Source: Lysobacteraceae bacterium (GTDB lineage Bacteria > Pseudomonadota > Gammaproteobacteria > Xanthomonadales > Rhodanobacteraceae). From it: 41,984 bases of DNA. The stretch is taken from NCBI GenBank assembly GCA_028870665.1, contig JAGWPB010000019.1:1-41984 (forward strand), in the 5' to 3' direction. Under the pieces are notes generated by a model. That model did not search any database, was not told the DNA's origin, and worked only from the letters and a program-made list of their open reading frames with translations. Below, piece by piece: positions 1-6,129 of the stretch. The position numbers and the translations under genes were made by a program. Each line of letters starts with the position of its first letter. The stretch's first letter is position 1.

Positions 1-499
1 TCAGTCGTGCCGCTTCCGGATACCACTGGTCCCAGCACACCAGCACGCCGAGCTTGCCGACCGAGGTGGCGATCGGCTCGAAGCCGAGATCGCCGGGAGT
101 GAAGTAGAACTTTTCCTGGAACCCCGGGTCGTCGGGAATGTGCATCTTGCGATAGCGGCCGGCGATCGCGCGCGAACGATCGAAGACCACCGCGGTATTG
201 TGATAGAGACCCGCGGCGCGACGTTCGAACAGCGACGCCACGACCACCAGGCGCAACGCCTCGGCCAGCTCGCCGATGCGTGCGGTGGTCGGGCCCGGAA
301 TGGACTCGGCGCGGTCGAACTCGGCGACATCTTCGTGCTGACAGAAATACGGGCCGTTGTGCAACTCCTGCAGCAGCACGAGCTCGGCGCCGGCCGCGGC
401 CGCGGCGCGCATGCCGGTCTCGATCGCATCGAGATCGGATTCGCGGCTGCCGCGCTCGCGTTCCTGCAGCAGCGCCACTTTCAGCGTCGTGCGTTGCAT
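1..499 (-). CDS. aguB: N-carbamoylputrescine amidase (3' part beyond window)
   Basis: Carbon-nitrogen (nitrilase-type) hydrolase that converts N-carbamoylputrescine to putrescine, CO2 and ammonia in the cytoplasm. The first 166 residues are visible; the frame is open through the window edge, and the family is usually about 290 residues. The Glu-Lys-Cys catalytic triad is visible as E45 (LLQELHNGPYF), K118 (GRYRKMHIPDDPG) and C155 (GVLVCWDQWYPEAARL), the last being characteristic of AguB. The start ATG is at 497-499 and no better upstream start is seen. It lies 45 bp downstream of aguA on the same strand, so the pair forms the agmatine-to-putrescine pathway, probably as one operon. Confidence 0.93.
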   Translation of the reverse strand, partial: MQRTTLKVALLQERERGSRESDLDAIETGMRAAAAAGAELVLLQELHNGPYFCQHEDVAEFDRAESIPGPTTARIGELAEALRLVVVASLFERRAAGLYHNTAVVFDRSRAIAGRYRKMHIPDDPGFQEKFYFTPGDLGFEPIATSVGKLGVLVCWDQWYPEAARL

Positions 500-544
500 G
501 ATCGGTAGGTTCCGGACAATCCCGCATCATAACGCCGGATGGCG

Positions 545-1585
545 TCAGGCCAGCACGCCGCGCGGCAGCTGCATGGTGACGCAGTGCAGGCTGCCGTTCT
601 GCCCGATCAGCGGCCGGCAGGGCACTTGCACGATCTCGCGCCCCGGATGCGCGTCGCCGATGATCGCGGCGGCTGCCGCGTCCGCGGGATCGCCGTAGGC
701 CGGCACCAGCACGCCGCCGTTGACGACGAGATAATTGGCGTAGGACGCCGCCAGGCGACGGCTGCCCTCGCGGATGGGCTGCGCCCAGGGCAGGGCGCGC
801 AGCGGGTAGGAGCGCGCCTGGATATCGCGCAATGCGGCCAAATCGTCGCGCATGCGCGCCAGTTCGGCGTGGTGCGGGTCCGCGACGACATCGCAGGCCT
901 GGTACACGATCGAGCCGTCGGGCGCGAAGCGGGCGAGGGTATCGATATGCGCGTCGGTGTCGTCGCCTTCGAGATAGCCATGCTCGAGCCACAGCACCCG
1001 CGTCGCGTGGAGCGTCTGGCGCAACCGCGATTCGATCGCGGATCGTTCCATGCGCGGATGCCGTTGGTGCAGACAGCGCCAGGTGGTCAGCAGGCTGCCG
1101 TGACCATCCGCCTCGATGGCGCCACCTTCGAGGGCGAACTCGATGCGCTGATGATCCGCGGCGGCGAACAGCCCTGCGCTCTGCAGCCCGTCAATCAGCG
1201 CATCGTCGCGTTCGGCCGCGTATTTCCCGCCCCAGCCGGTGAAGCGGAAGTCATCGAGCAGGAATCGACCGCGGCTCTCATCGACCAGGGTGACCGGTCC
1301 CGAGTCGCGAAGCCAGGTATCGTCGTAGGCCAATTCGACGAAGTGCACCTGTGACGGCTGCACACCAGCGGCCGCCAGCTGTCGCCCGGCACGCCGGCGC
1401 AGGTCTGGATCCGCGACACAGATGACGACGCGTTCGAAGCGCGCGATCGCGCTGACCAGCGCGACGTAAGCGATCTCGACCTCGGGCAGCCGCGGGGCCC
1501 AGTCGGTGCCCGCATGCGGCCAGGCCACGAGGATGGCGTCTTGCGGCTCCCACTCGGCGGGCAATCGGAAGGCAGTACGGTTCAT
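545..1585 (-). CDS. aguA: Agmatine deiminase
   Basis: Hydrolyses agmatine to N-carbamoylputrescine and ammonia, the step before AguB. It has 346 residues, a normal length for this member of the guanidino-group-modifying (PPAD-type) fold. The N-terminus MNRTAFRLPAEWEPQDAILV is typical, WPH lies near residue 23, and the nucleophile sits in the C-terminal motif NGSLHCVTMQLP as C335. The start ATG is at 1583-1585. It is transcribed ahead of aguB with a 45-bp gap. Confidence 0.95.
   Translation of the reverse strand: MNRTAFRLPAEWEPQDAILVAWPHAGTDWAPRLPEVEIAYVALVSAIARFERVVICVADPDLRRRAGRQLAAAGVQPSQVHFVELAYDDTWLRDSGPVTLVDESRGRFLLDDFRFTGWGGKYAAERDDALIDGLQSAGLFAAADHQRIEFALEGGAIEADGHGSLLTTWRCLHQRHPRMERSAIESRLRQTLHATRVLWLEHGYLEGDDTDAHIDTLARFAPDGSIVYQACDVVADPHHAELARMRDDLAALRDIQARSYPLRALPWAQPIREGSRRLAASYANYLVVNGGVLVPAYGDPADAAAAAIIGDAHPGREIVQVPCRPLIGQNGSLHCVTMQLPRGVLA
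788..795 (+). other. KOPS-type FtsK-orienting octamer left of dif
   Basis: GGGCAGGG on the plus strand, pointing towards dif; another lies at 5035-5042 inside the element. Orientation is opposite to those right of dif. Confidence 0.45.
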
Positions 1586-1657
1586 CGCGGGGCACTTTAG
1601 ATCAGGCGGCCGCAGACGAGCCGGAAGGCAACGGCGGAGGACGATCGACGCGCGTGC

Positions 1658-1981
1658 TCAGGGGGCGTAAGGCTTTTCGCCGCTCGGTGCATCAAGCACC
1701 GAATGGATCACCGTGCTGCGTTCGAAATACACCACATAGCCCGGATACACCCAGCGGTTGATCGGCGGCTGGTACTTGCTGCCGCCGCCGCGGGTCGGCA
1801 GTTTCGCGCTCGGCGCGCCGAACCGCTTCTCGACCTGCGCCATGCTCATGCCGCGGGTCGGCATGGTTTGGCTCTGCTCGCGCCGAACCTGCATTTTCAG
1901 GGTGTCGGCGTGGGCGGTAGAGGGCGCCGCGAGGCTCAATGCGAGGGCCATGGCGGCAGCGGCAGGCAGCATGCTTTTCAT
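1658..1981 (-). CDS. Small exported protein of unknown function
   Basis: 107 residues. A clear Sec signal peptide occupies about residues 1-25 (MKSMLPAAAAMALALSLAAP, cleavage probably after AHA), so the mature protein of about 82 residues is probably periplasmic. The mature part has a MSMAQVEKRFGAP segment reminiscent of the SmpA/OmlA/BamE-type fold, in which a short helix carries 'G(M/L)xxxxVxxxxGxP', then a Pro-rich stretch and INRWVYPGYVVYFE. I believe similar small proteins occur across Xanthomonadales, but no function is known to me. A GGAG Shine-Dalgarno lies at good spacing before ATG 1979-1981. It is probably transcribed independently of rpmJ, since a terminator hairpin lies between them. 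Confidence 0.75.
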   Translation of the reverse strand: MKSMLPAAAAMALALSLAAPSTAHADTLKMQVRREQSQTMPTRGMSMAQVEKRFGAPSAKLPTRGGGSKYQPPINRWVYPGYVVYFERSTVIHSVLDAPSGEKPYAP

Positions 1982-2137
1982 GACGATCTCCGTGACAGTC
2001 GGCGTCGTGGCGCTGTTTTAGCAGAAGCCCGCTTCGGCTGCCATCGACGCGCCCGCGAGGCGTGGACCCTGTCGCAGCATTCGAGCGAGGCACCCCGCCG
2101 GTGCCGCGGCCATGCGGGCGAGCCAGGTCTGCAAACG

Positions 2138-2165
2138 GCAAGGGGCCGCGTCAGCGGCCCCTTGC
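2138..2165 (-). terminator. Hairpin downstream of rpmJ
   Basis: Perfect 12-bp GC-rich stem (2138-2149 with 2154-2165) around a 4-nt loop, 33 bp after the rpmJ stop codon. Read on the minus strand it is followed by CGTTTGC, so the U-tract is weak. It probably terminates rpmJ. Confidence 0.6.
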
Positions 2166-2198
2166 CCATCCGCCGCCTGCGCGGCCATGCCACGAGAT

Positions 2199-2324
2199 TC
2201 AGCGCTGGCGTGCCTTGAATCGTGGATTGCTCTTGCAGATCACGAAGACCTTGCCGCGGCGACGCACGATCTTGCAGTCGCGATGCCGCTGCTTGGCGGA
2301 CTTGAGCGAGGACAGCACCTTCAC
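2199..2324 (-). CDS. rpmJ: 50S ribosomal protein L36, zinc-independent (type B) form
   Basis: 41 residues, small and highly basic, matching the YkgO-like type B L36 by [16 protein letters not shown] and [19 protein letters not shown]. The zinc-binding CxxC...C...H set of the classical L36 is absent; only C17 and C30 are present. The start codon is GTG (2322-2324), chosen because AGGAG sits 6 nt upstream and the family begins exactly at KVLSSLK. It has its own promoter (2362-2391) and a downstream hairpin, so it is monocistronic. In E. coli the type B paralogue is induced under zinc limitation; here no Zur-box-like palindrome was obvious to me. Confidence 0.93.
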   Translation of the reverse strand: MKVLSSLKSAKQRHRDCKIVRRRGKVFVICKSNPRFKARQR

Positions 2325-2361
2325 GGCCAACTCCTGTGAAATCGGGTTACCAAAGCGTGCA

Positions 2362-2391
2362 ATTGTATCGACTAGGCGACTGGCGAGGCAA
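2362..2391 (-). promoter_or_regulatory. Likely sigma70 promoter of rpmJ
   Basis: On the minus strand TTGCCT (2386-2391), an 18-bp spacer, and TACAAT (2362-2367). This predicts a short 5' leader of about 30 nt before the GTG start of rpmJ. Confidence 0.5.
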
Positions 2392-2552
2392 GCGGAGCGT
2401 GATGCTGCGCGCGCAAGAGGGTGGGGACCGTCGGAACATCCCCCTGCCATGGGCCGCAAAGGTTGCACGGACACATGGCAAGCATCTGATTTGAAATTGA
2501 AAGTTCGAGCGATAACGGGACGGGTTGCCGGCCAGCAGGCTGGTCCGAGCGC

Positions 2553-4241
2553 TCAAGCGCTTTGCGCGCGCAGTTGGCGGTAACGGCGGATCAGCGCATT
2601 GGTCGAACTGTCGTGGGCCAGTGCCGGTTCGGCCATGGCCGCAAGTTCAACGGCCGTTCGTGCGGCCAGTTGCTTGCCGAGCTCAACGCCCCACTGGTCG
2701 AATGAGTCGATATCCCAGATCACGCCCTGCACGAAGACGCTGTGCTCGTAGAGCGCGATCAAGGAGCCGAGGGATGTCGGTGTCAGAGCGTCGACGAGGA
2801 TCGTCGTGGTCGGCCGATTGCCCTCGAAAACCCGGTGCGGTGCCAGCGCGCCGGGTGTGCCTTCGGCCTTGACCTGCTCGAGTGTCTTGCCGAACGCGAG
2901 CGCTTCGCCTTGCGCGAACACGTTTGCCATCAGCAGGTCATGCTGATCGCGGGCGCGCGCGCCGGACATCGGAGTCGACATCCGGCAGAACCCGATGAAG
3001 TCGCACGGGATCAGCCGGGTCCCCTGATGGATCAGCTGGTAGAACGAGTGCTGCCCATTGGTGCCGGGTTCGCCCCAATAGATCGGCCCGGTGGCGTAAT
3101 CCACCCGGTTGCCGTCGAGGCTGACGTGTTTGCCGTTGCTCTCCATCGTCAACTGCTGCAGGTACGCCGGAAAGCGCTTGAGGTATTCGGCGTAGGGCAG
3201 CACTGCGATGGTCTCCGCACCGAGGAAATTGACGTTCCAGATCGCCAGCAGCCCCATCAGCACGGGCAGGTTGCGTTGCAGCGGAGCACTGCGGAAATGC
3301 GCGTCCATGGCGTGAAAGCCGGCCAGCATCGCGCGGAAATTGTCCGCGCCGATCGCCAGCATCGTCGACAGTCCGATCGCGGAATCCATCGAGTAGCGAC
3401 CGCCGACCCAGTCCCAGAAGCCGAACATCCGGGCTGTATCGATGCCGAACTTGCGGACTTCCGCAGTGTTGGTGGAGACCGCGACGAAGTGCCTCGCGAT
3501 CACCAGGCTTTCATCCACACCGGCGGCGCCCAGCGCCTGCAGGCACCAGGCACGTGCCGCCTGTGCATTGGCCAGTGTCTCCAGCGTGTTGAAAGTCTTG
3601 GAGCAGATGATGAACAGCGTCTCCGCCGGATCGAGGTCGCGCGTAGCCTCCGCGAAATCGCCGCCATCGACATTGGAGACGAAGCGGAACGTCATCTCGC
3701 GCCGGCTGTATTGGCGCAGTGCTTCATAGGCCATGACCGGTCCGAGATCGGAACCGCCGATGCCGATGCTGATCACGTTGCGCACGCGCTTGCCGGTATG
3801 ACCGGTCCAGGTGCCATCGCGCACGTGCTCGGAAAAGGTCGCCATCCGATCGAGTACCGCATGCACGTCCGGCACCACGTCATGACCGTCGACCATGATT
3901 CTTTCGTCGGGCGGGGCACGCAACGCCACGTGCAGCACCGCGCGATCCTCGGTGACATTGATGCGTTCACCGTGGAACATGGCCTCGATGCGCGCTGGCA
4001 AGCTGCAGGCACCGGCCAATTCCAGCAGCAGGCGCAGCGTCTCGTCGCTGATGCGCTGCTTGGAGTAGTCGAGATACAGGCCGGCGGCCTCGGCCCGCAG
4101 GCGCTCGCCGCGCGCGGGATCAGCGGCGAACAGCTCGCGCAGGTGGCTCCGGCCGAGCGCCCCGGCATGTTCCTGCAACGCCCGCCACTGCGGGCGCCGG
4201 GTCAGGGCACCGGACGATGCGGCAGATTGCGAGGGGTCCAT
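2553..4241 (-). CDS. pgi: Glucose-6-phosphate isomerase
   Basis: Interconverts glucose 6-phosphate and fructose 6-phosphate. From the ATG at 4239-4241 the protein has 562 residues (E. coli Pgi 549). Family landmarks include [49 protein letters not shown] and the C-terminal [10 protein letters not shown], with SHDSSTN replaced here by AHDSSTN. Homology begins near QWRALQEH, about 20 residues in. An alternative ATG at 4266-4268 would add 9 residues; neither has a strong Shine-Dalgarno. The frame stays open upstream to an ATG at 4500-4502 at the junction of the dif element, which would add 87 residues. I reject that as the native start but describe it under findings. Confidence 0.95.
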   Translation of the reverse strand: MDPSQSAASSGALTRRPQWRALQEHAGALGRSHLRELFAADPARGERLRAEAAGLYLDYSKQRISDETLRLLLELAGACSLPARIEAMFHGERINVTEDRAVLHVALRAPPDERIMVDGHDVVPDVHAVLDRMATFSEHVRDGTWTGHTGKRVRNVISIGIGGSDLGPVMAYEALRQYSRREMTFRFVSNVDGGDFAEATRDLDPAETLFIICSKTFNTLETLANAQAARAWCLQALGAAGVDESLVIARHFVAVSTNTAEVRKFGIDTARMFGFWDWVGGRYSMDSAIGLSTMLAIGADNFRAMLAGFHAMDAHFRSAPLQRNLPVLMGLLAIWNVNFLGAETIAVLPYAEYLKRFPAYLQQLTMESNGKHVSLDGNRVDYATGPIYWGEPGTNGQHSFYQLIHQGTRLIPCDFIGFCRMSTPMSGARARDQHDLLMANVFAQGEALAFGKTLEQVKAEGTPGALAPHRVFEGNRPTTTILVDALTPTSLGSLIALYEHSVFVQGVIWDIDSFDQWGVELGKQLAARTAVELAAMAEPALAHDSSTNALIRRYRQLRAQSA

Positions 4242-4404
4242 GGCGGTACTCGTCGTCAGTTTCTGCATGAATTTGCCAGCGCGTCGCTCCGTGCGCAGAT
4301 GCGCAGCGGCGGTTGGCCGGAAATTGATCTGGCGCTCACGGTCTGCCGCCAACGCGGCACAGTCGAGCTGCCCGGACTGCAGCTTACCGAAGCGGAGGGT
4401 CAAG

Positions 4405-4493
4405 CCGAAGCCCTGCGGATCGAGGCGCCAGACCCGCGGGCGCGGGCGACGGGCACCGGCTCGGGTCGGTTCCTTGAGTGCGCATAATGTATA
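4405..4493. repeat. Left copy of 89-bp direct repeat (xafT 5' remnant plus dif half)
   Basis: Identical to 5963-6051 except for 5 mismatches and no gaps (84/89). On the minus strand it encodes [19 protein letters not shown] and the next 11 residues ([10 protein letters not shown]), i.e. the N-terminal region of the XafT-like protein; three residues differ from the right copy. Downstream of this (below 4405) similarity stops and the sequence becomes the pgi upstream region. I read it as the stump of an older dif-integrated element. Confidence 0.8.
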
Positions 4494-4504
4494 GGTGGTC
4501 ATGC
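4477..4504. other. Degenerate dif-like recombination joint (left end of element)
   Basis: Contains the complete XerC arm (4477-4487, AGTGCGCATAA) and central region (4488-4493, TGTATA) of dif. The XerD arm (4494-4504, GGTGGTCATGC) bears little resemblance to the TTATGTAAAAT of the intact dif at 6052-6062. One intact dif plus one half-degenerate joint is the expected outcome when an Xer-exploiting element integrates. The degenerate arm carries the ATG (minus strand, 4500-4502) of the XafT-like gene. Confidence 0.8.
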
Positions 4505-4879
4505 AGGCGCCCCCGACCGGTCCCCGGCGGCCGGGCTATCTTGGAGGCCTGTCGGCGACGGGTGCAAATCGTTCACCGGAGGGCGCGAAAAAACGCCGGG
4601 CCCCTCCCAACCCAGCAGGGACGATGCGCAGTCCAAGACGGGCAGGCGGAGCTTGACCGCGTGCGCGTTGAGGCGCTCGGTGAATTCGTGGTGCAAGGCG
4701 CCGAGGAAGGAACCGCGATTCGCCCACGGCTGCCCGGTTTCATCGAGCCACGGCTCGCCGCTGGCCTTGAAATCCTCAACGATGCCGCGGCCGGCGGCGT
4801 AGTAGGCCTGCAACGCGAAGGCGAGCGCCTGTTCAGCGCTCAGGCATTGCACCTGCGACAGCACATCAACACTCTTCAT
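4499..4879 (-). CDS. Element protein of unknown function (126 residues)
   Basis: I do not recognise this protein. It is 126 residues, apparently soluble, with a helical first half ([20 protein letters not shown]), a [15 protein letters not shown] motif, then [19 protein letters not shown] and a Pro/Gly-rich, probably disordered tail. ATG 4877-4879 is chosen for AGGGA upstream and because the residues before it in the longer frame are low-complexity. The TGA (4499-4501) lies immediately beside the dif-like core and overlaps the ATG at 4500-4502 (ATGA), so in the excised circle its translation would be coupled to xafT. In the integrated state the same ATG opens a frame running into pgi. Confidence 0.6.
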   Translation of the reverse strand: MKSVDVLSQVQCLSAEQALAFALQAYYAAGRGIVEDFKASGEPWLDETGQPWANRGSFLGALHHEFTERLNAHAVKLRLPVLDCASSLLGWEGPGVFSRPPVNDLHPSPTGLQDSPAAGDRSGAPA

Positions 4880-4892
4880 GGCATGATCCCTG

Positions 4893-4962
4893 CGGGGGCC
4901 ACGCCCCCGGTTGTTGTTGCACCCGCGGCACCCGGATCGCCTCGACGCTGGCCGGGTGCCGC
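4893..4962. other. Two adjacent hairpins between element genes
   Basis: Stem 4925-4935/4952-4962 (11 bp, perfect, 16-nt loop) and stem 4893-4899/4903-4909 (7 bp, 3-nt loop) fill the 94-bp gap between the RHH/SEC-C gene and the 126-residue ORF. The second lies just upstream of that ORF's start. They could be an attenuator, or a single-strand origin or packaging signal of a filamentous-phage satellite; nothing in the window decides between these. Confidence 0.55.
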
Positions 4963-4973
4963 ACCTTCCCCCC

Positions 4974-5303
4974 CTACGCAGGCGGCCCACCCGGCGCGCC
5001 GTGGCATCGCTTGTACTTGCGACCGCTGCCGCAAGGGCAGGGCTGATTGACCCCCACCACGGGCAGCCGGGCCGGCGTCGCCCCCCTGCGGACCGGGCCG
5101 GTTGTCGGTGCCGGTGCGGTCGTGGCCTGAAGGCCGGCGAAGCCCGGGGGTGGCGTGCCCTTGCGGGCCAGGTACGGCACGAACGAGCGCAGGGCCATCA
5201 CGCACAGGGCGTTGAGGCTCAGGCCGTGGTGGCTGGCGACGGCCTCGGCTTGAGCCTTGAGGTCGGGCGGCAGTCGCAGGTTGAGCTTGGCGGTTTCGGT
5301 CAT
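4974..5303 (-). CDS. Ribbon-helix-helix / SEC-C zinc-motif fusion protein
   Basis: 109 residues. Residues 5-46 form an Arc/HicB-like ribbon-helix-helix DNA-binding unit: strand KLNLRLP, helix [15 protein letters not shown], helix [15 protein letters not shown] Pro/Thr/Ala-rich linker (about 48-85) leads to a C-terminal SEC-C motif, C89-P-C91-GSGRKYKR-C100-H101, which in SecA binds zinc. It is probably an autoregulatory repressor of the element. Three 11-bp repeats overlapping a promoter lie 18-48 bp upstream of its ATG (5301-5303), and RHH repressors commonly bind tandem operators. It could instead be an antitoxin-like protein, but no toxin gene adjoins it. A long frame covering this region in the xafT reading frame is a GC-driven shadow. 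Confidence 0.8.
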   Translation of the reverse strand: MTETAKLNLRLPPDLKAQAEAVASHHGLSLNALCVMALRSFVPYLARKGTPPPGFAGLQATTAPAPTTGPVRRGATPARLPVVGVNQPCPCGSGRKYKRCHGAPGGPPA

Positions 5304-5320
5304 GGCAGGTCCCGGAAGTG

Positions 5321-5353
5321 TGGCCCCATTGTGGCCCCATTATGGCCCCGTGG
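5321..5353. repeat. Three 11-bp iterons (candidate operator)
   Basis: TGGCCCCAT repeated at 5321, 5332 and 5343 (third copy TGGCCCCGT) with an exact 11-bp period, so the copies lie on one face of the helix. They overlap the -10 element of the promoter at 5339-5367 and lie directly upstream of the RHH/SEC-C gene. They are a likely binding site of the RHH protein, or less probably an origin iteron set. Confidence 0.65.
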
Positions 5354-5367
5354 CGATCCCCCTGAAA
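5339..5367 (-). promoter_or_regulatory. Candidate promoter of the element operon
   Basis: On the minus strand TTTCAG (5362-5367), a 17-bp spacer, and CATAAT (5339-5344). The -10 lies between the second and third iteron. It would drive the RHH/SEC-C gene and the 126-residue ORF. Beyond them, transcription would reach xafT in the circle or pgi in the integrated chromosome. Confidence 0.45.
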
Positions 5368-5380
5368 GCCGTGCCGTTGC

Positions 5381-6051
5381 TCACTTTCGGCGGTTGGCGT
5401 GCCCTTTGTTATAGAAGGGACAAGCCCAGAGGCGGCGGCGCCGGGCGCTGGCGCGCCCGCCGCCTGCCGCCCGAGGCCCTCGACCCGGTCCCTGAACCGG
5501 GCCAGCCGGCCGCCGGACGGTCGCAAAGCGGGTTTGGCGGGACGGTGGCCGCTGGGGGCCACCGGCGGCCGGGACTCCGACCCCGCGCCCTCGAGGCCAG
5601 CCCGTCGGAGCGTCACGGCCTGCGGCCTCGCGGGGGCTGCCGCCCCCACACCCCCGGCGTGTTCGCGGTCGTAGCGGGTGCGAAAGGCGCGCGCCTGCGC
5701 CACCAGCAGCGACCAATAACCCAGATCGGACGCGGCAAAGGTGCGGCCTTCCGGGCTGCGCAGCAGGCTGCCGTGCAGCGTCCAGCCGGTCCACGCCGGC
5801 GCCAGTGTCCCCAGATCACCCTGGCGCAGCAGCCGCAGCAGGCGCACCACCGGCCACGGGACCCGGCAGCGGCCGGCCTCCCAGTAATGCACCGTCCGCA
5901 GGCTGACGCCGAGCCAGTCCGCGGCCGCGCGGCGGGTCAGCAGGCACGACCGGCGCAGCTCCCCGAAGCCCTGCGGATCGAGGCGCCAGACCCGCGGGCG
6001 CGGGCGTTGGGCGCCGGCTCGGGCCGGTCCCTTGAGTGCGCATAATGTATA
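5381..6051 (-). CDS. XafT/VC1465-like Xer recombination activation factor, start codon displaced by integration
   Basis: The family member XafT of the V. cholerae TLC satellite phage contacts and activates XerD, allowing FtsK-independent recombination at dif. The match is by domain appearance: an HTH-like segment (LTRRAAADWLGVSLRTVHYW), then WEAGRCRVPWPVVRLLRLLR, then PAWTGWTLHGSLLRSPEGR and LGYWSLLVAQARAFRTRYD, as in DUF3653-type proteins. In this orientation the frame is preceded by TAA at 6052-6054 inside dif and has no ATG or TTG before the domain. The first GTG (5892) would remove the HTH. The native ATG is at 4500-4502 across the excision joint. The main frame stays open to 4876 over the SEC-C gene, which is implausible. 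A one-base change near 5410-5413 would switch to a frame ending PFYNKGHANRRK with its stop at 5381, used here as the end. Confidence 0.7.
5963..6051. repeat. Right copy of 89-bp direct repeat (xafT 5' region plus dif half)
   Basis: Partner of 4405-4493 (84/89 identical). It is continuous with the rest of the xafT-like gene, so this is the functional copy. The last 17 bp are the XerC arm and core of dif. Confidence 0.8.
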
Positions 6052-6062
6052 TTATGTAAAAT
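6035..6062. other. dif: Chromosomal dif site (XerCD dimer-resolution site)
   Basis: 28 bp: XerC arm AGTGCGCATAA (6035-6045), central TGTATA (6046-6051), XerD arm TTATGTAAAAT (6052-6062). From memory of the E. coli site this differs at two positions, the first base of the XerC arm and one base in the XerD arm. It lies 51 bp from the end of tadA. The polarity of FtsK-orienting octamers changes here, which supports it being the working terminus site. Confidence 0.93.
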
Positions 6063-6078
6063 ATTAGAAGGAGACGAA

Positions 6079-6129
6079 ATGCCCAGAGCCAACGCACCCA
6101 AGGCCACTGAGGTTCAGCGCCGCCGTTGA
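6079..6129 (+). CDS. Doubtful 16-codon ORF with a strong ribosome binding site beside dif
   Basis: AGAAGGAGACGAA directly precedes an ATG at 6079; the frame encodes MPRANAPKATEVQRRR and stops at 6127-6129, inside the 3' end of tadA on the opposite strand. The Shine-Dalgarno is the best near dif, which makes it worth noting. It could be the severed 5' end of a gene lost during earlier integration or deletion events, or chance. Confidence 0.25.
   Translation: MPRANAPKATEVQRRR

Larger units (their letters stand above)
4494..6051. mobile_element. 1,558-bp integrative element exploiting Xer (IMEX-like) at dif
   Basis: Bounded by dif-type sites with identical XerC arm and core (4477-4493 and 6035-6051); recombination at the core would release a 1,558-bp circle. 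All three genes read on the minus strand: a XafT/VC1465-family Xer activator at the right end, a RHH/SEC-C protein in the middle and an unknown 126-residue protein at the left end. There is no integrase, no recognisable replication protein and no capsid or coat gene. It therefore looks like a minimal satellite or cassette that relies on host XerCD, and on a helper if it replicates or is packaged. Interior structures are an 11-bp-period triple repeat with a promoter (5321-5367) and two strong hairpins (4893-4962). Confidence 0.75.

Noticed and set aside
2742-4487. Long plus-strand ORF antisense to pgi (581 codons)
   Set aside because: GC-driven shadow; His/Arg/Gln-rich with no domain. The same applies to the long antisense ORFs over guaA, guaB, uvrC, clpA, acnA and the S10 peptidase.
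2553-4502. A 649-residue Pgi starting at 4502
   Set aside because: The first 87 codons are the xafT stump and leader sequence; Pgi homology begins only after about 4200, so the native start is taken as 4241.
4974-5303. RHH/SEC-C protein as the antitoxin of a toxin-antitoxin pair with the 126-residue ORF
   Set aside because: The 126-residue ORF shows no toxin motif, the genes are 94 bp apart, and the iterons suggest plain autoregulation; not excluded but unsupported.
5402-5419. Inverted repeat CCCTT/AAGGG as a terminator of xafT
   Set aside because: Only 5 bp with an 8-nt AT loop and it lies within the putative coding tail.
4876-5892. 338-codon frame running from the xafT-like region to 4878
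   Set aside because: Its second half overlaps the SEC-C gene in another frame and is Pro/Gly/Arg-rich low complexity; only the first half carries the XafT-like domain.
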